Origin: Ensifer sp. IC4062
GTDB taxonomy: Bacteria; Pseudomonadota; Alphaproteobacteria; Rhizobiales; Rhizobiaceae
Direction of reading: 5' to 3'
Length of the DNA: 64,000 nucleotides
NCBI RefSeq assembly: GCF_020193575.1
Contig: NZ_JADYVD010000005.1
Location: forward strand, 62,001 to 126,000
A model generated the notes under the pieces. It did no database searches. It saw only the letters and a program-made list of their open reading frames with translations, and was not told the origin of the DNA. The translations under genes were made by a program, and so were the position numbers. Shown here one piece after another: positions 18,473 through 27,512 of the stretch. Position 1 is the first letter of the stretch. Each line of letters starts with the position of its first letter.

Positions 18473-19750
18473 TCAATGCGCGCTCTGCTCACCCCCGAGC
18501 GCGCGTTCGAGCGACCGTGCCTTGTGGAGATGGCCGGCGCGTTCGTAACCAACGACGGTGATAACCGGCGCTAACATCAGAATAATGAGGCAGACCGCCA
18601 TGTCGATTCCCGCCATCGCCGCCCCAACGGACGCGGCCAGCACCAGGACCGTGGCGCAGAACTGCCAGACGTGGCGGCGCTCCATCGCCCTGACCAGATA
18701 GACGTACATGGCGTAGATCGAGCCCACATAGATCGCGACGGGAACGGCCACCGTCAGCACCGCCGCGACGGACGAGATATGCGCCTTGTGCTCGATATAG
18801 TAGGCGGCGACGTGCAGACCGGCGCCGGTCGCAACGATTGCGGCGAAGATCAGTATATGTCCGTAACCCCAGACGAAGCTGCGCCTGCGGAACTTGTGAA
18901 GAATCTCTGCGCTCGGGAGCGTGAAATAGATCCACCACATTCCGAAGGTCAGCCCGGTGCCTGCGATGCAGACCAGCACCACGTCAAGGTTCCAGCCATG
19001 CCCTTCGACGACGGCTGTCACGGAGGCAACCGTTCCGACCACGCCCTCGCCAAGCGCGATGATGGCAAGCAGGCCGTGGCGCTCCGCGATATGGTGCGCG
19101 TGCCACGGCGTTCCGCCCTGCAACGACTCCGCGATCACTGGTCCGGCCATTTCGACCGCCGTCAGCACTACAACGAAGGCGAGGGTCACGAGCAGGGAGA
19201 AATCGATGAATATTAGCACGATCCAGCCGATCTGGGCGATGGAGACCGCTGTGGCATAGGTGGTGCAGGCCTTGCGGCGGAGTGGGTCCTGACGCGCTGC
19301 CCTGAGCCATTGGAACACCATCGCGACCCGCATGACGACATAACCGAGCACCATGACGCCATTGTTCAGATTTTCGCCCTTGTCGATCGACTCGAACATC
19401 GGCGGCAGCCCGATAGCGAGAATGAGCACGCCGGCCATCTGCACCATCGTCACGCACCGAAACACCCAGTCGTCGGTATCGTAGGCGGAAGCGAACCAGG
19501 AAAAATTCACCCAGGCCCAGCAGATCGCGAAGGTTGCGAAGCCGAAGCCGATCAGCCCGGCCCTGACGTGCCCCTCGGCGAGCAGATGCGCAAGCTGCGC
19601 GGCAGCAAGGCTGAAGGCGATGACGAAGGTCAGGTCGAAGAGCAGCTCCAGCGGCGTAGCGGCGCGATGACCCTCATGCGGATCCCGCCCGCTCATTCTG
19701 GCGACATGATGAGCAACCGAATGCGGCTTATGCTGCGGGATCTCGGACAT
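18473..19750 (-). CDS. ltrA: LtrA family low-temperature-requirement membrane protein
   Basis: 425 residues. The N-terminal PLELLFDLTFVIAFSLAA is the signature of the LtrA family, and about twelve hydrophobic segments follow. LtrA was named from Listeria, where it is needed for growth at low temperature; its biochemical function is unknown. It stands alone, convergent with the siderophore receptor and co-directional with the LuxR-type gene upstream. Histidine-rich N-terminus (HKPHSVAHH). Confidence 0.88.
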   Translation of the reverse strand: MSEIPQHKPHSVAHHVARMSGRDPHEGHRAATPLELLFDLTFVIAFSLAAAQLAHLLAEGHVRAGLIGFGFATFAICWAWVNFSWFASAYDTDDWVFRCVTMVQMAGVLILAIGLPPMFESIDKGENLNNGVMVLGYVVMRVAMVFQWLRAARQDPLRRKACTTYATAVSIAQIGWIVLIFIDFSLLVTLAFVVVLTAVEMAGPVIAESLQGGTPWHAHHIAERHGLLAIIALGEGVVGTVASVTAVVEGHGWNLDVVLVCIAGTGLTFGMWWIYFTLPSAEILHKFRRRSFVWGYGHILIFAAIVATGAGLHVAAYYIEHKAHISSVAAVLTVAVPVAIYVGSIYAMYVYLVRAMERRHVWQFCATVLVLAASVGAAMAGIDMAVCLIILMLAPVITVVGYERAGHLHKARSLERALGGEQSAH

Positions 19751-19822
19751 CGAACGCTCCGGCCTCTAAGGAAATGCGAGCATCCTCAAATATTCACCGG
19801 AGGCCAGTCAAGGTCACGCCCC

Positions 19823-20626
19823 TTACTGGCCGAGATTCTTGAGGTAGAGCGAAAGAAGCTGGGTCTGGGAGGAGATGCCGAGCTTGCGATAGACGTTGCG
19901 CCGGTGAACCTTGACGGTGCCTGTCGAGATGCGGAGCTTGAGGCCGATCGACTCCGACGAATGCCCCTGCAGCACCAATTCGATGATCGCCGCCTCCCTT
20001 TCGGTCAGGTTCAGGTGTTGCCAGACACCATCGGCGGGCGGATGCGCCGCCTTCCGCCGGCCTCGCCCTGTTTTCGCCAGCGCCGCGTCGAAACGGCGGC
20101 CGAGATCGGCCCAGTGATGGCGCACAAGCGCGGCCACCAAGGGCTCGGCCTTCTTGAGCAAAGCGAATTCCGCCGCGTTGAAAGTGCCGGTCGCCTCGCG
20201 CCGCATCAGCGATAGGACGACGGTGATCTCACCGCTGATCGGCACGAAAAAACCGACCTCCTCCGCAAGCCCGGTCTGGACATAATAGGTGCGGTAATAC
20301 TCGCTCGAAAAGAAACGATCGGGGGCCAGTTCCCGCATGCGCCAAACGCCGGGCTTCGGCGCGCATGCGGCGTGATAGAAGGGATCGAGCAGATACGGCC
20401 CGGCCTGATAGAGGCTGACGAAGAGCACGTGGTCCTTCGCGTTGAAGGTGCTGTAAAGATCGATCGGGCGTTCCTTGCCGCGATAGGCGAAGACGACGAC
20501 GTAATCGAAGTTCATCAGCGTCGACATCAGCCGGCGAAATGCGCCACCGACGGCTTGATCCTCCATCGGCACGCCGTCGACCAAGGGTGCGAGCGCCTGA
20601 AAAAGTCCATCGAGGTCGATACTCAA
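19823..20626 (-). CDS. LuxR-family (solo) transcriptional regulator
   Basis: The C-terminal HTH (LTEREAAIIELVLQGHSSES to TVKVHRRNVYRKLGI) is a classical GerE/LuxR output domain; the first about 170 residues are a non-phosphorylated sensor with no receiver aspartate. I prefer the TTG at 20626 (267 residues, GGGGAG ahead of it); the frame also opens at TTG 20680, but that start would put the GGGGTATA operator-like repeat inside the gene. It is divergent from the PotABCD-like importer at 20.8-24.9 kb, which it likely controls. No autoinducer synthase is nearby. Confidence 0.85.
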   Translation of the reverse strand: MSIDLDGLFQALAPLVDGVPMEDQAVGGAFRRLMSTLMNFDYVVVFAYRGKERPIDLYSTFNAKDHVLFVSLYQAGPYLLDPFYHAACAPKPGVWRMRELAPDRFFSSEYYRTYYVQTGLAEEVGFFVPISGEITVVLSLMRREATGTFNAAEFALLKKAEPLVAALVRHHWADLGRRFDAALAKTGRGRRKAAHPPADGVWQHLNLTEREAAIIELVLQGHSSESIGLKLRISTGTVKVHRRNVYRKLGISSQTQLLSLYLKNLGQ

Positions 20627-20655
20627 ACCGCGCTCCCCGCCGATTTTCTCGCTTC

Positions 20656-20714
20656 GGGGTATACTCCTTCCATAGGACAATCCGCGTTGAAATACCTCTC
20701 TTGGGGTATATACC
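20656..20714. promoter_or_regulatory. Paired GGGGTATA palindromes, candidate LuxR operators
   Basis: GGGGTATACTCC (20656-20667, palindromic but for one base) and GGGGTATATACC (20703-20714, with a perfect GGTATATACC core) are repeated 47 bp apart in the divergent spacer between the LuxR-type gene and the importer. LuxR dimers bind palindromes of this kind; both promoters could be served. Confidence 0.5.
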
Positions 20715-20806
20715 AGCGCCGCCGCATTTGACTAGGCTAACTGCCAATAGCGGCGGGAGGGAGCGGCAGAACCGCAATCGACCCAAAACAACCGCAGGGA
20801 ACAGAC

Positions 20807-21886
20807 GTGACATCCGCTTCGACGAACGACATCGAATTCCGTTCGGTCGCCAAACGCTATGGCAGCGTGACGGCAGTCTCGGACATCAACCTCGCGGTGC
20901 CCAAGGGCGCCTTCGTGGCGCTGCTTGGCCCCTCAGGCTGCGGCAAGACTACCTGCCTACGGATGATCGGCGGCTTCGAGCAACCGAGCGAGGGCACGGT
21001 CCATATCGGCGGCCAGCCGATGAATGGCGTGCCCGCCTATCGCCGGCCGGTCAACATGGTGTTCCAGCAGTATGCGCTGTTTCCGCACCTCGATGTCGAA
21101 CAGAACGTTGCCTATGGATTGAAGCAGATGCGCCCGCGCATCGCCGCCGCGGAAATCGCCCGCCGGGCTCAGGAGGCGCTGGAGATGGTGCGCCTCGGCG
21201 GCTTTGGCAAACGCCGCATCCACGAAATGTCCGGCGGCCAACAGCAGCGCGTGGCGCTTGCCCGCGCCATTGTCAACAAGCCGAAAGTGCTGCTTCTCGA
21301 CGAGCCGCTAGCCGCGCTCGACAAGAAGCTCCGGACGGCCATGCAGATCGAGCTCCAGAGCCTGCAGCGCGAACTCGGCATTACCTTTGTGCTGGTCACC
21401 CACGACCAGGAAGAGGCGCTGTCGATGAGCGATCTCGTCTGCGTCATGAGCACCGGCCGTATCGTCCAGGTCGGCCCGCCGCAGGAGATTTACGACCGGC
21501 CGGCGAGCCTGTTCGTCGCCGATTTCGTCGGCAAGACCAACCGCATCGCCGCCACGATCGACGCGGGCACGAATTCGATCCGGCTGGCGAACGGCGTCGG
21601 CCTTGCAAAACCCGCGAGCGCCAACGGCACGCTCGGCGCGGCCACGGTTGCGCTGCGCCCGGAGGCGATCAGCCTGGTCCGTGACGGCGCGGCGACTCTT
21701 CAAGGCACCGTCACCCACCGCATTTTCCTCGGCTCGTCGGTCGAATATTCGATCGATGTCGACGGCCTGGGGGACTTTCTGGTGACGGCCGACCGCCGGA
21801 GTCTCGACGAAAGCGATCTTGCGGAGCCCGGCGAGAGAATCGGGCTCTCCTTCGATCCCAACGCGCTTCACGTCTTCCCGGCCTGA
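20807..21886 (+). CDS. Polyamine-type ABC transporter ATP-binding protein (PotA-like)
   Basis: 359 residues from GTG 20807 behind GCAGGGAAC. Walker A GPSGCGKTT (residues 40-48), Q-loop VFQQYALFPHL, signature MSGGQQQRVALARAI, Walker B LLLDEPLAALD and the switch His in VTHDQEEAL are intact; a TOBE regulatory domain occupies the last about 100 residues. It is the first gene of a five-gene operon with a PotD-like binding protein, PotB/PotC-like permeases and an SDR. Family members import spermidine, putrescine or other small cations and betaine-like compounds. Confidence 0.92.
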   Translation: MTSASTNDIEFRSVAKRYGSVTAVSDINLAVPKGAFVALLGPSGCGKTTCLRMIGGFEQPSEGTVHIGGQPMNGVPAYRRPVNMVFQQYALFPHLDVEQNVAYGLKQMRPRIAAAEIARRAQEALEMVRLGGFGKRRIHEMSGGQQQRVALARAIVNKPKVLLLDEPLAALDKKLRTAMQIELQSLQRELGITFVLVTHDQEEALSMSDLVCVMSTGRIVQVGPPQEIYDRPASLFVADFVGKTNRIAATIDAGTNSIRLANGVGLAKPASANGTLGAATVALRPEAISLVRDGAATLQGTVTHRIFLGSSVEYSIDVDGLGDFLVTADRRSLDESDLAEPGERIGLSFDPNALHVFPA

Positions 21887-21937
21887 ACCGCCGGGTCTGC
21901 TGCCATCACTGCACGTCAACGATAAGGGAACAGCATC

Positions 21938-23098
21938 ATGACCAAGTGGTACAGAGAGAATGCCCCGATTACAGCCGACAAGCTTGCCGACGAGCTGATG
22001 CGCCTGAAGCGCGGATCCGTCACCCGCCGCCACTTCCTCGGCGTTACCGGCCTCGGCCTTGCGACCGCCGTCCTCGCACGCCAGCCAGGCCTCTTCAATT
22101 CCGCTGCCTTTGCCGACGACCTCGGCACGCAGATGTCGATCGCGACTTGGCCGAACTATCACGACCCCGCCACCTTCGAAGCCTTTACGGCCGCAACCGG
22201 CGTTGCTGTCGAGGTCAATGTCTTCGGCTCGAACGAGGAAATGCTGGCGAAGCTCCAGGCGGGTGGCACCGGCTGGGATCTCTTCGTCCCCACCAACTAC
22301 ACCATTTCCACCTATGTGAAGCTCGGCCTGATCGACGAGCTCGACATGTCGAAACTGCCGAACTACGACGCCTCGACCGAGAACCCGCGCTTCACCAACG
22401 AAGGCATCGTCGACGGCAAGACCTATGCCGTGCCGAAGAACTGGGGCACAACCGGCATCGCAGTGAACTCCGACAAGATCAAGGCCCCGGTCACGAGTTG
22501 GAAGGAGTTCTTCGACGTGGCGATGACCGAGGCGGACGGTCGCGCCATGGTGCACGACTACCAGCTCACCACCATCGGCAACGCGCTCGTCTCGCTCGGC
22601 TATTCCTTCAACTCGGTCAAGCCGGACGAACTCGCCAAGGCCGAGGAACTGCTGATCAAGGTGAAGCCGCATCTTTATGCAATCAACAGCGATTACCAGC
22701 CATCGATGCGCGCGACCGACGCCTGGATGACCATGTGCTGGACCAATGACGGCGCGCAGCTCAACCGCGACATGCCGGAAATTCAGTTCGTGCTCGGCAA
22801 GGACGGCGGCGAGATCTGGTCGGATTTCTACGCCATCCCGAAGAGTGCGGCCAACAAGGCCGCCGGCTATGCGCTGCTCAACTACCTGATGACGCCGGAA
22901 AACGCCGTCAAGGAGCACATCGCCAACGGCGCGCCGACGACCGACAGCCGCGTCTTGAAACTGCTGCCGGCCGAGGTCACCTCGAACAAGATCGTCTATC
23001 CGGACGAGGCGGCGCTCACCCCGCTCGAATTCGGCGCCGCCGTGACGCTCACCGATCCCGGCCGTGCCGAGCTGATGGCACGTTTCAAGTCGGCGTGA
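21938..23098 (+). CDS. PotD-like periplasmic substrate-binding protein with Tat signal
   Basis: 386 residues. The N-terminus has a twin-arginine motif (SVTRRHFLGVTGLGLA) at about residues 27-42, so it is exported folded by Tat, unlike the Sec-exported binding protein at 10.1 kb. The mature part starts as IATWPNYHDPATFEAF and has the DLFVPTNYTISTYVKLGLI segment characteristic of PotD/PotF. It captures the ligand for the flanking ATPase and permeases. Polyamine specificity is a family guess; because the operon converges on the ergothioneine genes, a trimethylammonium ligand should also be considered. Confidence 0.88.
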   Translation: MTKWYRENAPITADKLADELMRLKRGSVTRRHFLGVTGLGLATAVLARQPGLFNSAAFADDLGTQMSIATWPNYHDPATFEAFTAATGVAVEVNVFGSNEEMLAKLQAGGTGWDLFVPTNYTISTYVKLGLIDELDMSKLPNYDASTENPRFTNEGIVDGKTYAVPKNWGTTGIAVNSDKIKAPVTSWKEFFDVAMTEADGRAMVHDYQLTTIGNALVSLGYSFNSVKPDELAKAEELLIKVKPHLYAINSDYQPSMRATDAWMTMCWTNDGAQLNRDMPEIQFVLGKDGGEIWSDFYAIPKSAANKAAGYALLNYLMTPENAVKEHIANGAPTTDSRVLKLLPAEVTSNKIVYPDEAALTPLEFGAAVTLTDPGRAELMARFKSA

Positions 23099-23117
23099 GC
23101 CAGAATATGGCGTGCTT

Positions 23118-23189
23118 GCCCCTCATCCCGCTGCCGCGACCTTCGCCCCGCTTGCGGGGAGAAGGTCGCCGTCAGGCCGGATGAGGGGC
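23118..23189. repeat. RIME-like imperfect palindrome (72 bp)
   Basis: GCCCCTCATCC at one end is mirrored by GGATGAGGGGC at the other, with ACCTTC/GAAGGT and CCCCGC/GCGGGG inner arms: the typical rhizobial intergenic mosaic palindrome. It sits inside an operon between the binding protein and the first permease and would form a long RNA hairpin. Confidence 0.8.
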
Positions 23190-23223
23190 TGCTTATCCAA
23201 GTGCATTCTGACGGACCAACTTC

Positions 23224-24090
23224 ATGCAAGCGGCAATGAACACGAAGAGGAACCTGGTGACAGCGGCGCTGGTTGCGCCGGCGGCGGCGTGGCTTTGCGT
23301 CTTCCTCGTGCTTCCCTTCATCGCCATGCTCGTCTTTGCCTTCGGAGAGCGCGCGCCGGAGGGCGGGTATCAGGCCGCCTTCACCTTCGCCCAGTTCGCC
23401 AACCTGCCGACGCGGGCAGCGGCGTTCTGGAACACGCTGGTGCTTGCGCCCGCCGGCGCCCTGCTCTGCCTGCTGGTCGCCTACCCCGTCGCCTATTACC
23501 TCGCGGTCAAGGCGAACCCGCGCTATCGTCTCATCCTCGTTTCGCTGGTGGTCGTGCCGTTCTGGACGAGCCTGCTCGTGCGCACCTACGCCTGGATGTA
23601 CATCCTCGGTTCACGAGGCGTTCCCAATCTGCTTGCAATGATCGGCATCGAGGATGTCCGCATGCTGAACACGCCCGGGGCGGTCCTCCTCGGCATCGTC
23701 TATGGCTATCTGCCGCTGATGATCATGCCGATCTATGTGAGCCTGGAAAAGCTCGACCGCCGGTTGCTCGAAGCCTCCGCCGATCTCGGCGCCAGGCCAG
23801 TCTCGACCTTCTTCGGCGTCACCCTTCCGCTTTCCCTACCCGGTGTGACGACCGGCGTCGCGCTCGTCACAATCCTGCTCCTCGGCGAGTACCTGATCCC
23901 GCAGCTTCTCGGCGGCGGCAAGGTCTTCTTCATCGGCAATGCACTGGTCGACCTCTTCCTGCAGTCGCGAAACTGGCCCTTCGGGTCAGCCATCGCCGTC
24001 ACCCTCGTCGCGGTCGTCGTCGTGGTGCTGATGGTGGCGATGCGGATCGCCTGGAAGGTCGCCGGCACAAGACAGGTGGACCTCGTCTGA
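23224..24090 (+). CDS. ABC transporter permease (PotB-like)
   Basis: 288 residues (an ATG at 23236 is an alternative start). Six membrane segments, starting TAALVAPAAAWLCVFLVLPF, and the coupling helix LLEASADLGARPVSTFFGV near residues 180-198. It pairs with the PotC-like subunit encoded directly after it (the TGA and ATG share one base). Part of the 20.8-25.7 kb importer operon. Confidence 0.9.
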   Translation: MQAAMNTKRNLVTAALVAPAAAWLCVFLVLPFIAMLVFAFGERAPEGGYQAAFTFAQFANLPTRAAAFWNTLVLAPAGALLCLLVAYPVAYYLAVKANPRYRLILVSLVVVPFWTSLLVRTYAWMYILGSRGVPNLLAMIGIEDVRMLNTPGAVLLGIVYGYLPLMIMPIYVSLEKLDRRLLEASADLGARPVSTFFGVTLPLSLPGVTTGVALVTILLLGEYLIPQLLGGGKVFFIGNALVDLFLQSRNWPFGSAIAVTLVAVVVVVLMVAMRIAWKVAGTRQVDLV

Positions 24091-24908
24091 TGCGCGCCTT
24101 CATCTCCTCCGTCTACCTCTTCCTCTATGCGCCGATCGCGCTGGTCGTGCTGTTCTCCTTCAACGCAGGGCGCAGCGCGAGCGAGTTCACCGGCTTTTCG
24201 ACCGCCTGGTACGGCAAGGCGCTCGGCAACACCTTTCTCGTCTCGGCGCTCGAGAACAGTCTGATGATCGCCTTTACCAGTGCCGCACTCGCCGCCGTCT
24301 TCGGCACCATGGCCGCACTCGGCATGGAGCGTCTCGGGCCGCGCATGCGCGCGCTTTTCGATGCCCTCTTCGCCGCCGCAATCGTCGTGCCGGGCGTGGT
24401 GATCGGCATTGCAACGCTGGTCGCGCTCGTCGCCGTTTTTTCCTTCGTCAATCCGGCGATCGCGACGCTCTGGCCGGGCGCTCAGCCGCCGCAGCTCGGC
24501 CTCGGCTACGGTTCGATCATCGCCGCCCACGGGCTCTTCTCGATGGCGCTGGTGACCATGATCGTGAAGGCGCGGATCGCGAGCCTCGGCCGCGACATCG
24601 TCGAGGCGTCGAGCGATCTCTACGCGACGCCGCTCACCACCTTCCGCCTGATCGTGCTGCCGCAGATCCTGCCGTCGATCCTCGCCGGCTTCCTGCTCGC
24701 CTTCACTTTCTCCTTCGACGATTTCATCATCGCCTTCTTCGTCGCCGGCTCGAAGACGACCCTGCCGATCTATGTCTTCGCCTCGATCCGCCGCGGCGTG
24801 ACGCCGGAAATCAACGCGATCGCGACCCTGGTATTGGTCGCGTCGCTGCTCCTGATCCTGACAGCGCGCGTGCTCATGCGCGAAAAGAAAAGCAAATCCG
24901 GGGAGTGA
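24090..24908 (+). CDS. ABC transporter permease (PotC-like)
   Basis: 272 residues starting inside the stop codon of the preceding permease (TGATG). Typical PotC layout: an N-terminal membrane anchor (YLFLYAPIALVVLFSF), the coupling loop IVEASSDLYATPLTTFRLI near 170-188 and a final helix before a Lys-rich tail. The SDR gene follows with overlapping stop/start region, so the whole set is one transcript. Confidence 0.9.
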   Translation: MRAFISSVYLFLYAPIALVVLFSFNAGRSASEFTGFSTAWYGKALGNTFLVSALENSLMIAFTSAALAAVFGTMAALGMERLGPRMRALFDALFAAAIVVPGVVIGIATLVALVAVFSFVNPAIATLWPGAQPPQLGLGYGSIIAAHGLFSMALVTMIVKARIASLGRDIVEASSDLYATPLTTFRLIVLPQILPSILAGFLLAFTFSFDDFIIAFFVAGSKTTLPIYVFASIRRGVTPEINAIATLVLVASLLLILTARVLMREKKSKSGE

Positions 24909-24913
24909 AAACC

Positions 24914-25675
24914 ATGATCCTGAAAGACCGGATCGCGATCGTCACCGGAGCAGGCTCCGGCATTGGTCAGGCAGGTGCCGCCATCATGGCGCGCGAAGGT
25001 GCCCATATCGTCGTTGTCGACCGCAGCCGCAAGGCCGCGGAAGCGACCGTCGCGGCGATTGCCGCCGAACGAGGCCGCGCCGAGGCGCTCGCGATCGACG
25101 TGACCGACGATCAGGCACTGTCCGACGGCATTGCCGATATCCTTTACCGCCACGGCCGCATCGACATCCTGCACAATCACGCCGGTGCACAGGTTGCCGG
25201 CGATCTCGAAGGGGTCGACATCGCCGGCTTCGACCGCTCCTGGAACCTCAATGTCCGCGCCCATTTCATGGCCGCCCGCTTTGTCATGCCGTCAATGAAG
25301 GCGGCGGGCCGCGGCGTCATCGTCAACACGTCCTCGTCCTCTGGCGTGCTCTACGACCGCGAGATGATCGCCTACACAACGACGAAGCACGCTGTCATCG
25401 CCATGACCCGACAGATGGCAGGCGACTATGCAAAATACGGCGTGCGCGTGAACGCACTCTGCCCCGGCTGGGTGGATACGCCCTTCAACGAGCCCTTCAT
25501 TGCGCAAATGGGCGGGCGTGACGCCATCGAGGCCTATATCCGCGAGAAGGTGCCGCTCGGCCGCTGGGCCAGCGTCGAGGAAATCGCCGAGTCGATCCTC
25601 TTCCTCGTCTCCGACCGGTCGTCCTACATGACCGGCCAGATTCTCGTGGTCGACGGCGGCGAGACGGTCGTCTGA
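24914..25675 (+). CDS. Short-chain dehydrogenase/reductase
   Basis: 253 residues from ATG 24914 (GGGGAG ribosome-binding site; a GTG at 24905 overlaps the permease stop). Classical SDR: coenzyme motif TGAGSGIG near the N-terminus, NHAG in place of the usual NNAG, catalytic Ser in NTSSSSG, and Tyr/Lys in YTTTK. The acidic residue after the second strand (VVVDRS) favours NAD(H). Being the last gene of the importer operon, it probably acts on the imported compound or a derivative. It ends 18 bases from the convergent thiourocanate hydratase-like gene. Confidence 0.88.
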   Translation: MILKDRIAIVTGAGSGIGQAGAAIMAREGAHIVVVDRSRKAAEATVAAIAAERGRAEALAIDVTDDQALSDGIADILYRHGRIDILHNHAGAQVAGDLEGVDIAGFDRSWNLNVRAHFMAARFVMPSMKAAGRGVIVNTSSSSGVLYDREMIAYTTTKHAVIAMTRQMAGDYAKYGVRVNALCPGWVDTPFNEPFIAQMGGRDAIEAYIREKVPLGRWASVEEIAESILFLVSDRSSYMTGQILVVDGGETVV

Positions 25676-25693
25676 CACGCGATAGCGGCGCGA

Positions 25694-27352
25694 TCAGACC
25701 TTCACGTGTCCGATGCCCTTTGCCGCGATCTCCTCGAAGGACTCGTCGTAGCCGGCATCCGCATAGCGGATGACGCCGAGCGACGTGTCGTTGGTGAGCG
25801 CATGGTCGAGCCGCTCGTCGGCGGCCTTCGTGCCGTCTGCGACGACCGTCACCCCACAGCTCGTCATATAGCCGGCATAGCCGCCGCCACCGGAGTGAAT
25901 GACAACGAGGTCGGCCATCGAAGAGCAGAGCAGCATGGCGTCGAGGAGCGGCCAGTCGGCGATCGCGTCGGAACCGTCCTTCATCCGCTCCGTCATGATG
26001 TTCGGATGCGCCATGGCGCCGGCATCGAGATGGTCGCGCGAGAAGGCGATCGGTCCCTTGAGCTCGCCGCTGGCGACCAGTTGATTGACGTGACGGGCAA
26101 GCGCCGTGCGTTCGCCGTGGCCGAGCCAGGCGATGCGCGCCGGCAGGCCCTCGAAGGGAATGTGCTGCCGCGCGAGCCGGATCCAGTTTGTGATGATCCG
26201 ATTGTCAGGGAACATTTCGAGGAGCAGGTCATCTGTCCGGGCGATGTCGCTCTCTTCGCCGGAAAGCGCCATCCAGCGGAACGGGCCGATGGCGCGGGCA
26301 AAGAGCGGCCGCAGATAAGCCTCGGTGAAGATCGGAATGTCAAAGGCGTTGGCAACGCCCCCTTCCCGCGCCTGCGTGCGGATCAAGTTGCCGTTGTCGA
26401 AGACTTCCGCGCCCTTTTTCTGGAACTCTAGCATCGCCTTCACGTGCTCGGCGATTGAGGCGCGGCTTGCCGCCATCAGCTGGCCCTGTCCGTGTTCCCG
26501 CAGCGACCGCACCTGGTCGAGGCTCATGCCCTTCGGTACGTAGCCGTAGACGAGATCGTGTGCCGACGTCTGGTCAGTGACCACGTCAGGAACGATGCCA
26601 CGCCTAGAGATCTCCGGATAGATTTCCGCGGCGTTGCCGACGAGGCCGACCGAGAGCGCCCGCTTTTCCTTGACCGCCGCGTCGACCATCGCGAGCGCCG
26701 TATTAAGGTCCGGTGCGATTTCCTGAAGATAGCCGACCTGCTGGCGCTTCCTTGCGCGTTCCGGATCGATATCGACGCAGAGGATGGCCGCACCCGCCAT
26801 ACGGCCGGCCAGCGGCTGGGCACCGCCCATGCCGCCGAGCCCGGCGGTCAACACGAAACGGCCGGAAAGATCGCTGCCGAAGCGACGCTCGGCAATCCGC
26901 ATGAAGATCTCATAGGTGCCCTGGATCACCCCCTGGCTGCCGATATATTGCCAGGCGCCCGCCGTCAGCCCGCCCCAGCAGATCAATCCCTCGCGCTGCA
27001 GCTCATAGAAGACCTCGGCCTTCGCCCATTGGCCGACGATGTTGCAATTAGCCATGATGACCAGTGGCGCCTTGGCATGGGTCTTCAGCAGCCCGACCGG
27101 CTTGCCCGACTGTATGACCAGCGTCTGGTCCTCGTCCATCTCCATGAGCGTCTTGACGATTGCCCGATGAGACGGCCAGTTGCGAGCGGCCTTTCCCAGC
27201 GCCGCGTAGACGACGAGATTGTCCGGATCCTCCCCGACGGAAAGGACGTTTTCGAGCAGTCGCAACAACGCCTCCTGCCGCCAACCTTTGGCACGCAGCT
27301 CCGGCCCGCCGGGAATCGGAAAGTTCGGGTGACGGGGATTGGGTTTGGGCAT
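25694..27352 (-). CDS. Urocanase-family hydratase, probable thiourocanate hydratase
   Basis: 552 residues, the full length of HutU. The NAD+-binding glycine loop GLGGMGGAQP (171-180), VYAALGKAARNW (48-59), QSGKPVG (81-87) and RDHLDAG (439-445) define the urocanase family. However, the ARICW segment of canonical urocanases, which holds the conserved Cys (Cys410 in Pseudomonas putida), reads ARIAW here with Ala408, and the C-terminal GMGYS segment is AGYMTSCG. With an ergothionase-like lyase, a DUF917 desulfurase, a hydantoinase and a carbamoylase in the same operon, the likely reaction is hydration of thiourocanate to the thiohydantoin propionate (step two of ergothioneine breakdown). Genuine urocanate hydration is the alternative. 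Confidence 0.8.
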   Translation of the reverse strand: MPKPNPRHPNFPIPGGPELRAKGWRQEALLRLLENVLSVGEDPDNLVVYAALGKAARNWPSHRAIVKTLMEMDEDQTLVIQSGKPVGLLKTHAKAPLVIMANCNIVGQWAKAEVFYELQREGLICWGGLTAGAWQYIGSQGVIQGTYEIFMRIAERRFGSDLSGRFVLTAGLGGMGGAQPLAGRMAGAAILCVDIDPERARKRQQVGYLQEIAPDLNTALAMVDAAVKEKRALSVGLVGNAAEIYPEISRRGIVPDVVTDQTSAHDLVYGYVPKGMSLDQVRSLREHGQGQLMAASRASIAEHVKAMLEFQKKGAEVFDNGNLIRTQAREGGVANAFDIPIFTEAYLRPLFARAIGPFRWMALSGEESDIARTDDLLLEMFPDNRIITNWIRLARQHIPFEGLPARIAWLGHGERTALARHVNQLVASGELKGPIAFSRDHLDAGAMAHPNIMTERMKDGSDAIADWPLLDAMLLCSSMADLVVIHSGGGGYAGYMTSCGVTVVADGTKAADERLDHALTNDTSLGVIRYADAGYDESFEEIAAKGIGHVKV

Positions 27353-27406
27353 AGTGGTCGTTCCTTTGTGCGTCGCGGTCGTGTCTTTGCCCCTGACCTT
27401 AATTCT

Positions 27407-27500
27407 CTCCCCGCGAGAAGGGAGCGGGACTGGAAGGAAGCGGCATGTCCCTTTGCCCCGTCAGACGGGGAGAAGGTGCCGGCAAGGCGGATGAGGGGCG
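27407..27500. repeat. RIME-like intergenic repeat
   Basis: Two GC-rich hairpins (CTCCCCGCGAG and GCCCCGTCAGACGGGG) followed by the AGAAGGTGCCGGCAAGGCGG block and ATGAGGGGC shared with the repeat near 23.1 kb. It separates the TfoX-like gene from the hydratase gene in the minus-strand operon. Confidence 0.7.
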
Positions 27501-27512
27501 AAGCGCCCACGT

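Noticed and set aside
21308..22918. 536-codon antisense frame across the PotA- and PotD-like genes
   Set aside because: It spans two genes and their spacer on the other strand and has no recognisable domain.
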